64,000 bases of DNA from Diphasiastrum complanatum. Lineage: Eukaryota; Streptophyta; Lycopodiopsida; Lycopodiales; Lycopodiaceae. Shown one piece after another: positions 12,028 to 22,107 of this stretch. A model generated the notes under the pieces. The model worked only from the letters and a program-made list of their open reading frames with translations. It was not told the origin of the DNA and made no database searches. Every line of letters begins with the position of its first letter. Positions within the stretch are counted from its first letter, which is position 1. The DNA is taken from contig CM055104.1 in NCBI GenBank assembly GCA_029204225.1, positions 45,019,835 through 45,083,834 of the forward strand, given 5' to 3'. A program made the translations under genes and the position numbers.

Positions 12028-13447
12028 ATGGCAAGGAGACCCAGATCTACAATCGATTCTGTGATTCTTTACAATGAGAAAGATGAAGCTGATAACTGGA
12101 AGCCAACAAAATATACAAAGAACTCATGGGTATTGCTGCATCCATCATCAAAGAGCAATTTTCGACAAAAGAAAAGAGCAAAAATGGCTTACAAATCTTA
12201 TTGGAAAGCAAAAATTTTGGAGTTTAAGACTACCCCGGGAGGTCAATCGATATCAGAAGTCTTAGTACAACATGTATATATGCATTCAAAAATCAAAGTA
12301 CATGATATCAATCCTCATGATCATAAAAAATGTAATTGTAAGTATATCAAAACATATGCACTCTACAGCAATCATAAGTGATTTCCTGTATTGATGCTCT
12401 TCAGATTATGATTTAAATGCTTCAACATTATTTTTTCTTTCAAATTTATATTTATCATGCATAAGTGAATGGGAGCCCGCACAATCACTTGCAGGAATAT
12501 TCGACATGATTCACTCTGATGTTGGAAAGCTGCAATACAGAGGAAGAAGTCCAAAGGAACTTGCAGATTGTGGTATCTTTTATGAATATTTTTATATGCC
12601 ACAAACAGATGGAGGTTTTGACAAGCTCGAAGCAATTCCATTGCCTAGTTTTCAAAGTGATGAGTGGCCTACTCCTGACAGCATTGTTTCTGAATCCTTG
12701 AGATGCAAGCTACTCATTGATATTAGAAATGCTATGAAGATAAGCACAGGCTCAAAAATTGTTCACCTAAGTTGGTTTATCTCATTACATATATTTGTTG
12801 ATTTTTTCTCGAGTGCTAGTGTTCGTAGGACACCGACTTTTTTTGTTTGCAAGGACTTATCAGATTAAACTTTGTCAGATCTCATGGATCAAGGCTGGGA
12901 TAGTAAAACAAATAATGACATAGAATGCAGGATTATAGAGTCCTCAATGACCTTTCGTTATCATATCGAAAAACAAATGCTCAGTCTCACATTTAGCTAC
13001 CAGAGATACAAGAAAATTGAAGGTACATGACTACCACTGGATCAAGACTTTGAACTAAATGGTCACACAAACCGAATGGAGATAAGCATTATCTACAATG
13101 AGGAGTATTTGACTATGGTTTAGGTGGAAGAGCATTGGAAGCTTGATTTTATTAGAACAGAGCTCATGCTATTACAAACCAATCTACCAACATATTTCAA
13201 ATTTATCATCAATGGAAGACTCGTAAGTACTTTATGTTTATTTCCATTTCAAAATAGAACAAAATAATAGAACATGTCATCATTTACAATTGCACAATCA
13301 CTAATATTTGTCATGTCATAGATGCGAAAAAGACAAGAGCTGATAACGTGCTACAAAGATCTACCTACAACAATTACCATTGTGGGAGAACAAAAGTTTC
13401 AAATAAACTTTAGTAAAAATCTGTGTCTACACTCTTTCATTCAATAA
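12028..13447 (+). CDS. Unrecognised multi-exon gene, convergent to the Ulp1 locus (one internal stop)
   Basis: Coding segments on the plus strand are joined by plausible introns. Segment 1 (12,028-about 12,335, context AGCAATGGC) is basic, with a block YWKAKILEF...EVLVQHVYMHSKI that loosely resembles a BAH or Tudor-type chromatin-reader strand pattern. Segment 2 runs from about 12,464 to 12,775. Segment 3 (about 12,865-13,222) contains a TAG at 13,121-13,123 in an otherwise open frame and a likely intron or break near 13,026. The last intron, 13,223-13,321, is 99 nt with GTAAGT and AG ends and joins phase 0 to a final exon 13,322-13,447 ending TAA, with AATAAA overlapping the stop. The join of segments 1 and 2 is not resolved. 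Function unknown. It ends 144 bp from the stop of the minus-strand Ulp1 gene. Confidence 0.5.
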
Positions 13448-13591
13448 ATGAAAGCCCAAGTTGGGCATCAGTACATATATTTTGTGCTCCCAAATTCATA
13501 AAATGGAACAACATTTGATATATCAATGTATATTTTTCTATGAATTCTATACATGTATTTTTGTTCTATGCTCTCTATATTTGTTCTGATT

Positions 13592-14795
13592 TTAATTTAG
13601 TATAACCACATCATCCTTTGTACCATCATCAATAACGGGAGGCTGAAGCCTTGCCCTAGCTAGTATACTCAGGATATTTTCTTGTCTAAATCTGTACACC
13701 TGGCTTGATGTGTACTCAAGAAGTGTAAACTGCAAAATAGAACATTCATGTATTAGTAATGGCTAAAAACATCAACAAAATAGAAAACTAATCATGATTC
13801 CAAAATAAGAATAAACAGACTTTATTACCTTAAAAATATCAACATCTTGTTGAAGGGGGAACCACTCAAAAAATAACTTTGCATTGTATAATGTGTACCA
13901 CCCACAACTGAATGAATCATTTTGCTGGGGTGACTGCAAAAACATTCAGCACCCAAGAAATCAATTATGAAACCGAATGAATTAGAATGAAATAATTACA
14001 TTAGAATACTGACTTCAAAATGCTATTAAGAAAGACAGAGTTTACCTCCAAACTGATGATCTGCCAGTCCACGAAATGGAGAACATCTGTGGGAATATAG
14101 TTACTTAAATATGGAAGGTATATATCTACATCCTTATGCGTATTTCTCGCCGAATTCATCTTGACACAAAATCCTTTAATACTATTATCTACAGATCTCT
14201 TAATAGAGACCAGGTTTAAACTCCAGTGGACACTACAAAATAAGATTGAATTTTTTTTAGTTGCAATTCTGAGAACTATTTCCATTGACAATGCCAATGT
14301 TAATGCATAAAACAACAAGAAGCATTTAATATATCTTACTTGGTATGACAAGGGATGAGCAGATATTTTTTTGCTAGTGTGAATCCACTTGTTAGACATT
14401 GTGACCATGTGTCATTATTCTCCTTGAAGGCCCGAAGCAAAAATTTACTCAGCACCAACAACTCATTGGATGAATCTCTTGCAATGTCATATTGCAAGAG
14501 TGTAAGCCCGGACTCTATCACATGATCACTGATAGAAGCCCGTCTGTCTTTGAGATCCAAGCAATCTAGAACTCTAAAATTAATACTAAAATCAAGTTCA
14601 TCTATTCTAAAATAAAAAGGAGTATCAATTATATCTATAGCATCGGATATGTCTTTCTCAAATTTAAGATAATTTGAATCTGTATATGTATAAAAATTTG
14701 GAGGAGGAGGAGGAGGAGGAGGAGGAGGTGGATGTGTAGTATCTACAGGAATGAAGGAATATCCAAAATAGATGTAGCCATATTTACAACATTAT
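13592..14795 (-). CDS. Ulp1/SENP-type (C48) cysteine protease domain, four exons
   Basis: Exons on the minus strand: up to 14,340, then 14,232-14,046, 13,933-13,829 and 13,729-13,592 (TAA). Introns of 107, 112 and 99 nt all have GT-AG ends and keep the frame. The spliced product carries C48 hallmarks: IPCHTNVHWSL with the catalytic His before Trp, an MNSA segment where the family usually has the Asp of a DS motif, then SPQQNDSFSCGWY with the Gln and Cys, and a C-terminal helix around YRFRQENILSIL. Such domains cleave SUMO-like proteins or polyproteins and are common in plant DNA transposons. No in-frame ATG precedes the domain, so it needs an upstream exon; the H3-like sequence just upstream is the obvious candidate. 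The Asn in place of Asp makes activity uncertain. Confidence 0.82.
14700..14729 (+). repeat. (GGA)n microsatellite between H3-like and Ulp1 parts
   Basis: About ten GGA/GGT units. On the minus strand they are CCT repeats, read either as a polyproline linker in the Ulp1 frame or as the pyrimidine tract of an intron whose acceptor would be ATACAG ending at 14,680. The sequence does not decide between these. Confidence 0.8.
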
Positions 14796-15340
14796 CAATT
14801 GAGTCCGGGTGAGGCTTCACAGAATCTATGGTGTCTACCCTCCTTACTTTCTTGGGAGCTCTCTTGGGGGTTGTCTGCTTCCTAGGACGCTTTGTAGGAA
14901 GATCAGTCCTATCTAGAGGAGTTGGTCTGGGAGCAGCAAGCTGAGATACATGTAACTTGGAAAACCTATCCCTCATTCTCATAAGGAGCTGAAAGTCCTT
15001 GGGCATTATGGTGACTCTCTTGGAATGGATTGCAGACAAAAAAAAAATCTTCAAAAAAAAGACTATTGTAGTCTTCAGAAGCCTCCTGAAAGCACTGAAG
15101 AGCATTGGGTGTGAATCTAACTAGCTGTCCGAGATCATTTCTTGTTATGTTTCGAACAACATGGTAGAATGGAGCTCTTGGGATCAACAGAGCGGTTGAT
15201 CTCTGATACTTGCGTATCTCAGAGAGCCACTTACTGCGGTTGCACGTTCTAGGTCTAGCAGGAGGTGTAATGGCAATTGTAGGAGTTGAGGATGAGCCAG
15301 GAGAGAAGAAGTCCCTCCTTGTCTGCTTTCTCCTATCCAT
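14743..15340 (-). CDS. Divergent histone H3-like (H3/CENH3-type) sequence with C-terminal basic tail; one 1-nt frameshift
   Basis: From ATG at 15,340 the minus strand reads an H3-like protein: tail start MDRRKQTRR (H3 ARTKQTARK), alpha-N region SEIRKYQRSTALLIPRAPF (H3 REIRRYQKSTELLIRKLPF), alpha-2 FTPNALQCFQEASEDY, then in the next frame SAIHSKRVTIMPKDFQL (H3 CAIHAKRVTIMPKDIQL). The frame change lies in a run of ten T (15,038-15,047); nine would align it exactly with H3. Loop 1 is one residue longer than canonical H3, a CENH3-like trait, and the position of Lys9 is Asp. After the fold comes a basic Pro/Lys/Arg-rich tail of about 70 residues to a stop at 14,743. The Ulp1 frame opens within this tail, so a fusion is likely. 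Confidence 0.8.
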
Positions 15341-15419
15341 GGACGTGTACTATGGGATAGCAGACTTGTGCGTGATGACAAGGATGAGCAGGGAAGGATG
15401 ATAAAGAAGTCGTAGAGGA

Positions 15420-15905
15420 CAGATATGTACGGATAGAACGTACAATATATCGGACCTGTGCGAGGAGAATATAAGAGAGAGAGGTTAGTTTAGACAAAAG
15501 ACGCACAAGTGCGATACGGAGAGACACGTAGGCAAACGTATCGGACCTGTGCACATGGAAGGCGGTAGTAGGAATATTGATAGTGAAGGTCGCGCACAAG
15601 TGCGATATGCGGAGCGAAAAAAAAAGTGAAAAAAATTCATCGAAGTTTGTGATTTTTTATCGCGGTTCGCACGTGCAAAACAATGTCCTGTCACACGTGT
15701 GGGACTTGTATGGTCAAATGCGAGGCGACACATGTCGCCCTATCACTTCACACGTGTGGGATATGTACGGGCAAGTGCGGGAGGGACACGTGTTGTCAAA
15801 CAAACGAATGAATACGAGACACATGTACAGGTGTCACCTCACACGTGCCAGTGCCTGCACTCCAATTGAAAGTAGTGTCCTTTGACCGTTGACCACACAC
15901 GTGTG
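15420..15905. promoter_or_regulatory. Array of palindromic tandem repeats upstream of the H3-like gene
   Basis: Two 91-bp units (15,448-15,538 and 15,539-15,629) each carry TATCGGACCTGTGC and the palindrome-like CGCACAAGTGCG (15,502 and 15,593). Two 57-bp units follow (15,691-15,747 and 15,748-15,804), each starting TCACACGTGTGGG, with related sites GACACGTGTTG (about 15,785), ACACGTGCC (15,841) and CACACGTGTG (15,896). CACGTG is the plant G-box, so this may be an upstream activating array, or subterminal transposase-binding repeats of a DNA transposon. A TATA-like TATATAAA at 15,946-15,953 faces the plus strand. Confidence 0.65.
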
Positions 15906-16288
15906 AAAATTTAGTATATTCAGCAATCATCTAATTTTCTCTTTCTATATAAACTTGCATGCTTTTCTAAACTTGTTGTATTGTGTGGACTTTGTTATAT
16001 GTCGAATCTGAACTCTGCGGTAGAACCATTTTAACAATTGACAAATGTAGTTTCATTTTTCATTGGTTCCTCCATGTTGTGTGTTTCGATAAAATGCTGC
16101 TCGTGCTTGCCAATGTGACTTCTCCATCTCTTGTGATGACCATACACTCAAGCTTCCATATGTGTTTGCAAAAAATGTTGTATGATCTCTTAGTATGTTC
16201 TGCATATGTCAAAATCATAATGTTAGTCTTATGTTTGGATCTAAATATATATGAAAAATTGAAAGCATCTTGAAAATTTTATACTAAC

Positions 16289-16985
16289 CATGTAATGAGT
16301 GAAATGATGTTCTCCCCATGCTTTTAATACTGCATTAATAAACTCGACACAAGTCCTTTGGATAGCTTTCTTATCAATCTCAGGGTATTTTTCTTTTCTT
16401 AAAATAGCAATCATACTATCAAGCTTCTTCCATACATCAACTTTTAGTAGTACTCTGGTTTTGTCGCTTTCAGCCTTCTTCTTTGCCAAATCTACATCCT
16501 TCAATGATTGTAAGTTTTCAATACAAATAGACTGTAAGACTGATTGCATTTGCTCTAGTTCTGATTTGATATTGATTGTTATCTTCTGTAGTGATTCATT
16601 ATTATTTTTTAAGTTGTTCATTTTCTTCTATAGTCTTTTGGAGATGACAATTTCTATTCTGACAATAAGAGGATATCCAAATTAACTCACCTTCTAAATA
16701 GTGAACTTTATTCATATAAAGTTGTTTTCCATGGTTCTGCAATCTTCCACAATATCCTAGTAATCCACTATGTCCATTGCATATCCATGTAACTAAATGA
16801 GTTATTGAAGAGAATGTGGGATGTGTCAAAGTGCTTGGATCTTGTGGATATAATGTTCCATCTGTCCACAAATCCAAGTTTTTTTTTTCCTTCTGCCCTG
16901 TAACGAGAACGATCCTCAACAGATATTTGAATTCCTTTGCCTCCTCTTCTCTACAAAGGTGCCAAATCAATAGGGATATCCACAT
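16289..16985 (-). CDS. Unrecognised protein with long coiled coil (partial; one 1-nt shift)
   Basis: A minus-strand frame from 16,985 contains a Cys/His-containing stretch (WICNGHSGLLGYCGRLQNHG) and then a heptad-like, Leu/Lys/Glu-rich coiled coil. The coil continues in another frame from about 16,610. The change falls in a run of six T (16,605-16,610); five would join the frames seamlessly. The coil ends at a good donor, ATG then GTTAGT (16,288), so at least one more exon should follow but I cannot find it. The upstream start is not certain. It lies about 950 bp upstream of the H3-like ATG, same strand. No family recognised. Confidence 0.5.
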
Positions 16986-17900
16986 GTAGATGCAATGTCA
17001 TCATCAAAAAAACAATAGAGTAATCAATTGCATCAAAGTACTATGACCAGATTCTATGAAGCAAAACAAAATACTCATCTTTGATTATGTTATATACTAT
17101 GTACGATCAATCCAATCTCCATGCTTGTATGCTTGATTCAAATTTGAAAATGCCGCTCATTTTTTCATTCCAATAGGTAGTTGGCACTCATATTCACAAT
17201 GAAAAACACACTATGGAGCCACCACCCAACCAAGTAGAAGCAACCAATCAACTCTAGAAGTTTCACCCCAAAGCCAAGGAACAAGAGGCATGAATGTAGA
17301 GTGAAACCCTGACAATGAATCAATGACCACAATGAGTAGGACGATTTTGGCCTCTTCTTATAGATCCATAAGCATCTTGGGCACATAGCCATGCATAGCC
17401 CTAAGTTTCCTATACATAGATTCACCTAGAATAGGGTCCTATGCATGGACCAACTATTCATAGAATTGCTATTGATAACTCTACACATGCATACACTTTC
17501 TCATACCTTGTCTACACTCCATTTAGTGTGTTCTGGGCCTCACAAGGATATTAGTTACTTTCGAGTCACATCCAGTATGATGTGACATAACTAACAGCTT
17601 GATTTACTAGAGTACCGTGTATCCAAGACTAGGAGTATACTGAATCCTACGTACTGGTCATGGACATAACATGAAGCACTACCCATTTCAATCCATCATT
17701 GGCTCACTGATGTATACAATGATTTGCATGTGACCAGATCTTGCATATTTGGTCAATACACCCAGCCAGTTCCTATCAAATCCAAACGTAGATAATGAAA
17801 AGCGCTAACGAAGGTCATGAAGTACATCCAAGCAATGACAACTCTCAGCATCTGCTACAGAGGTAGCCAAACTGCCAACATCCTTGAAGCCTACACAGAT
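16986..17900. other. Intergenic, nothing recognised
   Basis: AT-rich sequence with only short frames. No domain, intron set or repeat motif was recognised. It probably separates the low-copy gene cluster from the LTR remnant that follows. Confidence 0.35.
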
Positions 17901-17904
17901 GCAG

Positions 17905-18195
17905 ATACTGTATAAATCGATTATTGCTATTTTTACTGTATAAGTCGATTATTGTTATTTTTACTTATACAGTGCTTTCTAATTTCAAGGGCACCACGTG
18001 TGCTCAGTTCTAGAATTATTGGGCCGTCTTTTTTTTACGAGTCTTTTGAGTGCTCTTAAGCAACTTTATCCTTGTACTTGCTTGTTAGTGTGAATATACA
18101 ATTTGTGAGAGAGCAATTCTGTTGTCTTATCTTATTGCACTTGACGTTGTACTGTGGTAATTGATTTGGTCGGATTTTAAACTGTATTCTCAACT
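17905..18195 (+). mobile_element. 5' LTR end of an unclassified LTR element
   Basis: The segment ends just before a primer-binding site at 18,196. Its left part has a tandem duplication of about 30 bp (TATAAATCGATTATTG then TATAAGTCGATTATTG, 17,908-17,970). The true LTR start was not located and may lie further left. Confidence 0.45.
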
Positions 18196-18208
18196 TGGTA
18201 TCAGAGCC
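18196..18208 (+). other. Primer-binding site (initiator tRNA-Met type)
   Basis: TGGTATCAGAGCC complements the 3' end of initiator tRNA-Met and is the standard minus-strand primer site of copia and many plant LTR elements. It follows the LTR remnant by 1-2 bases. Downstream, 18.21-19.35 kb holds only a decayed leader and a possible gag start near 19,015 (a short frame with ASKLDGAC). Confidence 0.75.
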
Positions 18209-19351
18209 CTTGGTGGCTACAATCACCGGACAAGAACGGAGAGCTGTGAATTCATGACGGTTCGTTGCAAAAAACCGAGTTTGTGGAGATTCATGGAATA
18301 CCTTGAAACTGTAAAAAGGATTCAGAGACAGAGAATTGTCGGCTGAATCAAAAAGCAAGCAAAATTGAAGCCCAAAATTTAGGAGGGTTGCTTGGCGTTT
18401 GTGATTGGCTTGAATCCAATCGGATACTATTTGAAGAGTGGTTTGGAGCAAAAGTCAGCTTGCTATATGGTGACCTCAGTGGGATAGGAAGTTGCAAAAA
18501 GTATTTCTGAAAAAGATTGAGTAAAGTCCAAGAAAAGTTTGTTCTTCATTCAGCGAGGGTTTTAAGCTGAACAACTGTGAATCCTTCTTGTTTCTGAAAT
18601 TTTTTGGATCTGTAAGCACGTGATGTAGGGCGCCTTGCTACTATTAAGAACCTGTCAAAAGGCCGAAAAGACAATTCAAAAACTTAAAGTGCCCTTATTT
18701 TTACCTCCTTTAGTCTATTTTGGCCAAACAAAAGGCTATAGCCTCCAAACGAAGGGCACTTTGACTGTACCTGCAAGTACGGTACGTCAAAACAGAGTGA
18801 TTGCCGCGGAGAAAGTGTTTGGAGTGCGCCAAAAGTGATTTCACCATTCCATTGGGCACGTAGTCGGGAGTTGGTGACAAGAAGCATTTCGGAAGGCGAC
18901 TCCAATTTGACTTTTAATTTGGTGGAAAAGTGGCGGGTGGCCTGGTTTTGACATCATGGTTGGCTTCGGCATACACCTTTTAGCCTACAAGAGAATTTTC
19001 AAGCAGTTTGAAAATGGCAAACATTAATGAGGCAATTTTGGATGATGCAAGCAAACTTGATGGGGCTTGCACTAGATATCTCGTTGTTTGCTTACTAGAA
19101 AACCTTCATACTTGCTTTCAAGAACAAAACCTTCAAACTGAATATGATTGTTAAGGACTCTCCTCTCGAACAAAACTGACACGGGTTTTCTTATGAAACA
19201 ACCCATCATCTTAGTAATGATTCTTGGAGGTAGAATTTGTTAAGATAAGTGACTTCATTTTTTGGTGGGACTCTGGAAATATCCTCTGCCTGTGGAAACA
19301 CAGACCCGCAGGCCTGCTACATGCAGGAAACATATTTCCTGCAGCTAGCGA

Positions 19352-19800
19352 CATGATATGGAATGATGGAGCTGCTTGATTCACCAGCTACCAAATCACA
19401 TTTACTTCACCAGCTACCAAATCACATTTACTGGAGGATCGAACCATGTGTGCCAAGAACAGATTATATGGGCAAACATGTCTAAAGGGTTTGAACTTGA
19501 AAGAATGAAAATAATCTTTGAAACCATGAACTTCAAGCTTCAACAATTTATCATAGAGCTTTAAGAAGCAACATTCCTATAAGCTACAACAGTAAGGATG
19601 CAAATGCAGCAAATTTGAGTCTTGAAAGTTCAAAGCTCCAACTTGCAGATGATCGTTGGAGGGGATCCAACCTCCAGAATATCCGTCAGATCATAAAAAA
19701 CGTTGAGGAAGCCATGAACTCCATTGCGATGAGCTTCGTGAAGAATTAACTTAAAAAAAACGTCTCTATCATGAATATATCATGGCAAAGAAGGCAAGGT
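19352..19800 (+). pseudogene. Conserved coding-like fragment, left arm copy
   Basis: Homologous, in inverted orientation, to 60.43-60.88 kb. It encodes pieces such as NHVCQEQI...ANMSKGFELERMKI and, in another frame, a helical LESSKLQLADDRW segment. Relative to the right copy it has lost about 37 bp after the AGAACAGATT segment, gained about 22 bp near 19,520, and carries a tandem copy of the TTCACCAGCTACC block at 19,379-19,432. It marks the outer end of the left inverted arm. Parent gene not recognised. Confidence 0.5.
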
Positions 19801-20954
19801 ACATAGGAATGTATCAAGTGACAAATGAGTACGTTTTGATACTATCTATAAGTAAGAGTTGGGAATCAGAAAAAGTGATTTAATGCTTTATAAGGATGGT
19901 CAATGTTGCATGTTTCCTTATAGAAACAAAGCTTTCGGCAACCATATTGGACAAGTATCACTGTGTTATGGATTTAGTGTAGAATGAGTTTTCAAACTTA
20001 TATTTCGTTCAACTAGAGAACTGATTGCAGATGACAAAGACACTTAGTAGAGCCATATTTTTATCTCAAAAAAGAGAAGAATAAATTCTTGCATTTGAAT
20101 TGAGAGAGCGATAGTGAGAGCTAGTCGATGCCAACTTGTTAGTGAGGATGCGACCTGTTATTGTCAGTAGCGGACGTGGATGAGCATATGATACCCATGA
20201 TTCTTGATCTTCTAATTGATACTTAAAGTATGATATATTAATCAAGATAGAATGAAGCAATGCATTGAAATACACATATTTTGCTGACTATCTGTTTGTC
20301 TTCGTGAGAAGAGTTCTTGCATTCGTGTCTTTAAGAGTGCTTCGTTTTTTTACTGGTAAGGTTTTCGTGTTACTTTAGTTCCATGAATAACCGCTAGAGG
20401 CAGATGTAATCAGCAAAATTTTTTATGGAAAATACGTTCTGTGTCGAATAGAGGTTGTTTGGTAATGTTGTTAGCTGTGTATGTGGCGTGTTGATCAGGT
20501 TAGTCTTTTAAAATCTTATGCCTTATGAAAAAGGGTACATCAGATGATCAGCCTGGATTTACATTATACTCTTCTTTCACATGGTTTAGTATGATCTCAT
20601 GATTCATTAGTTGCCTTGCTTTCCTTGCAAAACTAAAGATGAATGCCAACAGCCCATATCAAGTGAGTCTGAAGTAGGCGCTACCATCAGATCGTCCTCT
20701 TTCTATAACTAGTCAGAGAAGCTTAACATGAATGATGACAAAATTAAGGTAAAGTGGAAAATTTGTCGTGGCCATCCTCATTAAGCTGTAGCGTATACAC
20801 GCTCCAGCCATACTCAGAAGACATCTTCAAGGGTGCAATCATTGTAGAATGAAATTCAGAGCAACCCACTTCCAAGATTTCTCTATCCGTCGAGAGATAC
20901 CTATTGCAAATGTACTGCCTCTATCACCTACTTTGATCATGGGAAGACGTCAGG

Positions 20955-22107
20955 TCAACTGATTAGGGGGTTGTTGATGGCAAATGACTGAACTAGACGT
21001 TTACCTCCAAAACGTCCCGCTGCCAAAGCCTGCAAATATTCTAAGTAGAACAGTTCTCTATACAGAGGACCTGCCGTCGCATCCACTAGCTCTGGTGCGG
21101 GAAAGATCTTTTGATCCTTTGCTGGATGGTAAAAGGTTACATAGGATCGCCTTGTGCGGTCGCTGTTCACAATAGCTCGGTGGTTGGCGCTTTTGTATCT
21201 CCCATTCGTAATGATCTACAGTCCATGATACGGCAGTGTCAGATTACTTATCTACATGATCACTAGCTAATAAATACAGACAACGACGTCCCATGCCAAG
21301 GCTCGCCTTGCTCGGGAGACTCGTAACTGCTTGAAAAGAGTAAAAGTTCTGCGAAGTCTCCTTGAGAATGGAAGGAAAGAAATATATCAAACATAGTTTT
21401 AGTGTGGTATTGTACGTACTGATCCTTATGTCATGAAGTCTCTAAATTATTTACCTCGATTTGATCTGCCAGATTGACCACGAAAGCATTCGGATGATCT
21501 GGAACCAGCTCCCATGTGTCGTCTGCGGCAGCCACCTGCAATCCGTCGCCCTCTTGCATCAGAATGGTGATGCCTCCAACGTCAGAGTGTGCAGGCAGGC
21601 CAAGAGTTTTTCCTGACTCTGGGCATGGAGGATAGCACTGGAATACTATGTTCTGCTGTGCCTCCCCCAGAGCCTCCTTCAGGTAAGTGGATTTGAGCCC
21701 AAGGTTCTCAGAGATGACAGCCAGCAGCCGGTGAGCAAGGTCTAGTAATGCTGCTGTGTACTCCTCCACAGTCTCTCTGAATTCAGCTGGCTGCTGTGGC
21801 CAGTAGTTGTAAAGCCTTTCGGATAATGGAAGAGTGTGAAGCTCCACAAATTCACGCCAGAACTTGGGCTCTGCATCATTAAGGACCATACGGCTTCCAT
21901 AGCCCTCAGCTCCGATCACTGGCTTTCCAGCATATACAAGCTTTTCGTCCTTGGGCAGATCAAAAAACTTCCGACCCACTTCTCTCAGCCTATCCGTGAG
22001 CTCTACTGGCACGCCGTGATTGATAACTTGAAAGAAGCCATTCTTTTCACAAGCCTCAGCTATCTGAGCCCTGACAGATGAAGCCAGTCGTTCATCGTTT
22101 AGGCCTG
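20955..22107 (-). pseudogene. 2-oxoglutarate/Fe(II) dioxygenase, 5'-truncated copy
   Basis: Minus-strand twin of the gene at 58.1 kb. Exon 1 remainder is 22,107-21,455 (653 nt), exon 2 is 21,215-20,955 (261 nt), and the intron keeps GT-AG ends. The iron ligands HSD and NHR and the RRS motif for 2-oxoglutarate are retained and no frameshift or stop is seen. The first 28 coding bases, the start codon and the whole promoter are missing: at 22,107 the sequence switches to gypsy integrase. The next in-frame Met lies far inside the fold. It differs from the intact copy by a few substitutions, so loss is recent. It is probably silent unless driven by the adjacent element. Confidence 0.9.

Noticed and set aside
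14743-14847. A 105-bp intron (GTAAGG...TGTAG) joining H3-like tail to Ulp1 domain
   Set aside because: Size and splice motifs fit the neighbouring introns, but the donor is phase 0 and the acceptor side needs phase 1, so the join goes out of frame. I therefore leave the connection open.
15420-15905. CRISPR-like array
   Set aside because: Units are long direct repeats without uniform spacers, there are no cas genes, and the setting is a plant nuclear genome.
15983-16273. Plus-strand frame after the TATA-like box at 15,946
   Set aside because: Hydrophobic, Cys-rich translation without homology or splice support. The TATA-like box alone does not make it a gene.
17165-17425. 86-codon minus-strand frame with many Cys, Leu and Trp
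   Set aside because: No coding pattern, no neighbours in frame and no recognisable motif; probably chance.
11600-18000. Terminal inverted repeats delimiting the H3/Ulp1 cluster
   Set aside because: I compared the AT-rich flanks at 11.6-11.9 and 17-18 kb by eye and found no convincing matching ends. A computed search is still needed.
21431-22012. Possible independent start for the left dioxygenase at 22,012
   Set aside because: The codon there is GTG (Val in the intact homologue), and the frame is simply exon 1 read past its donor site. The true start codon has been lost.
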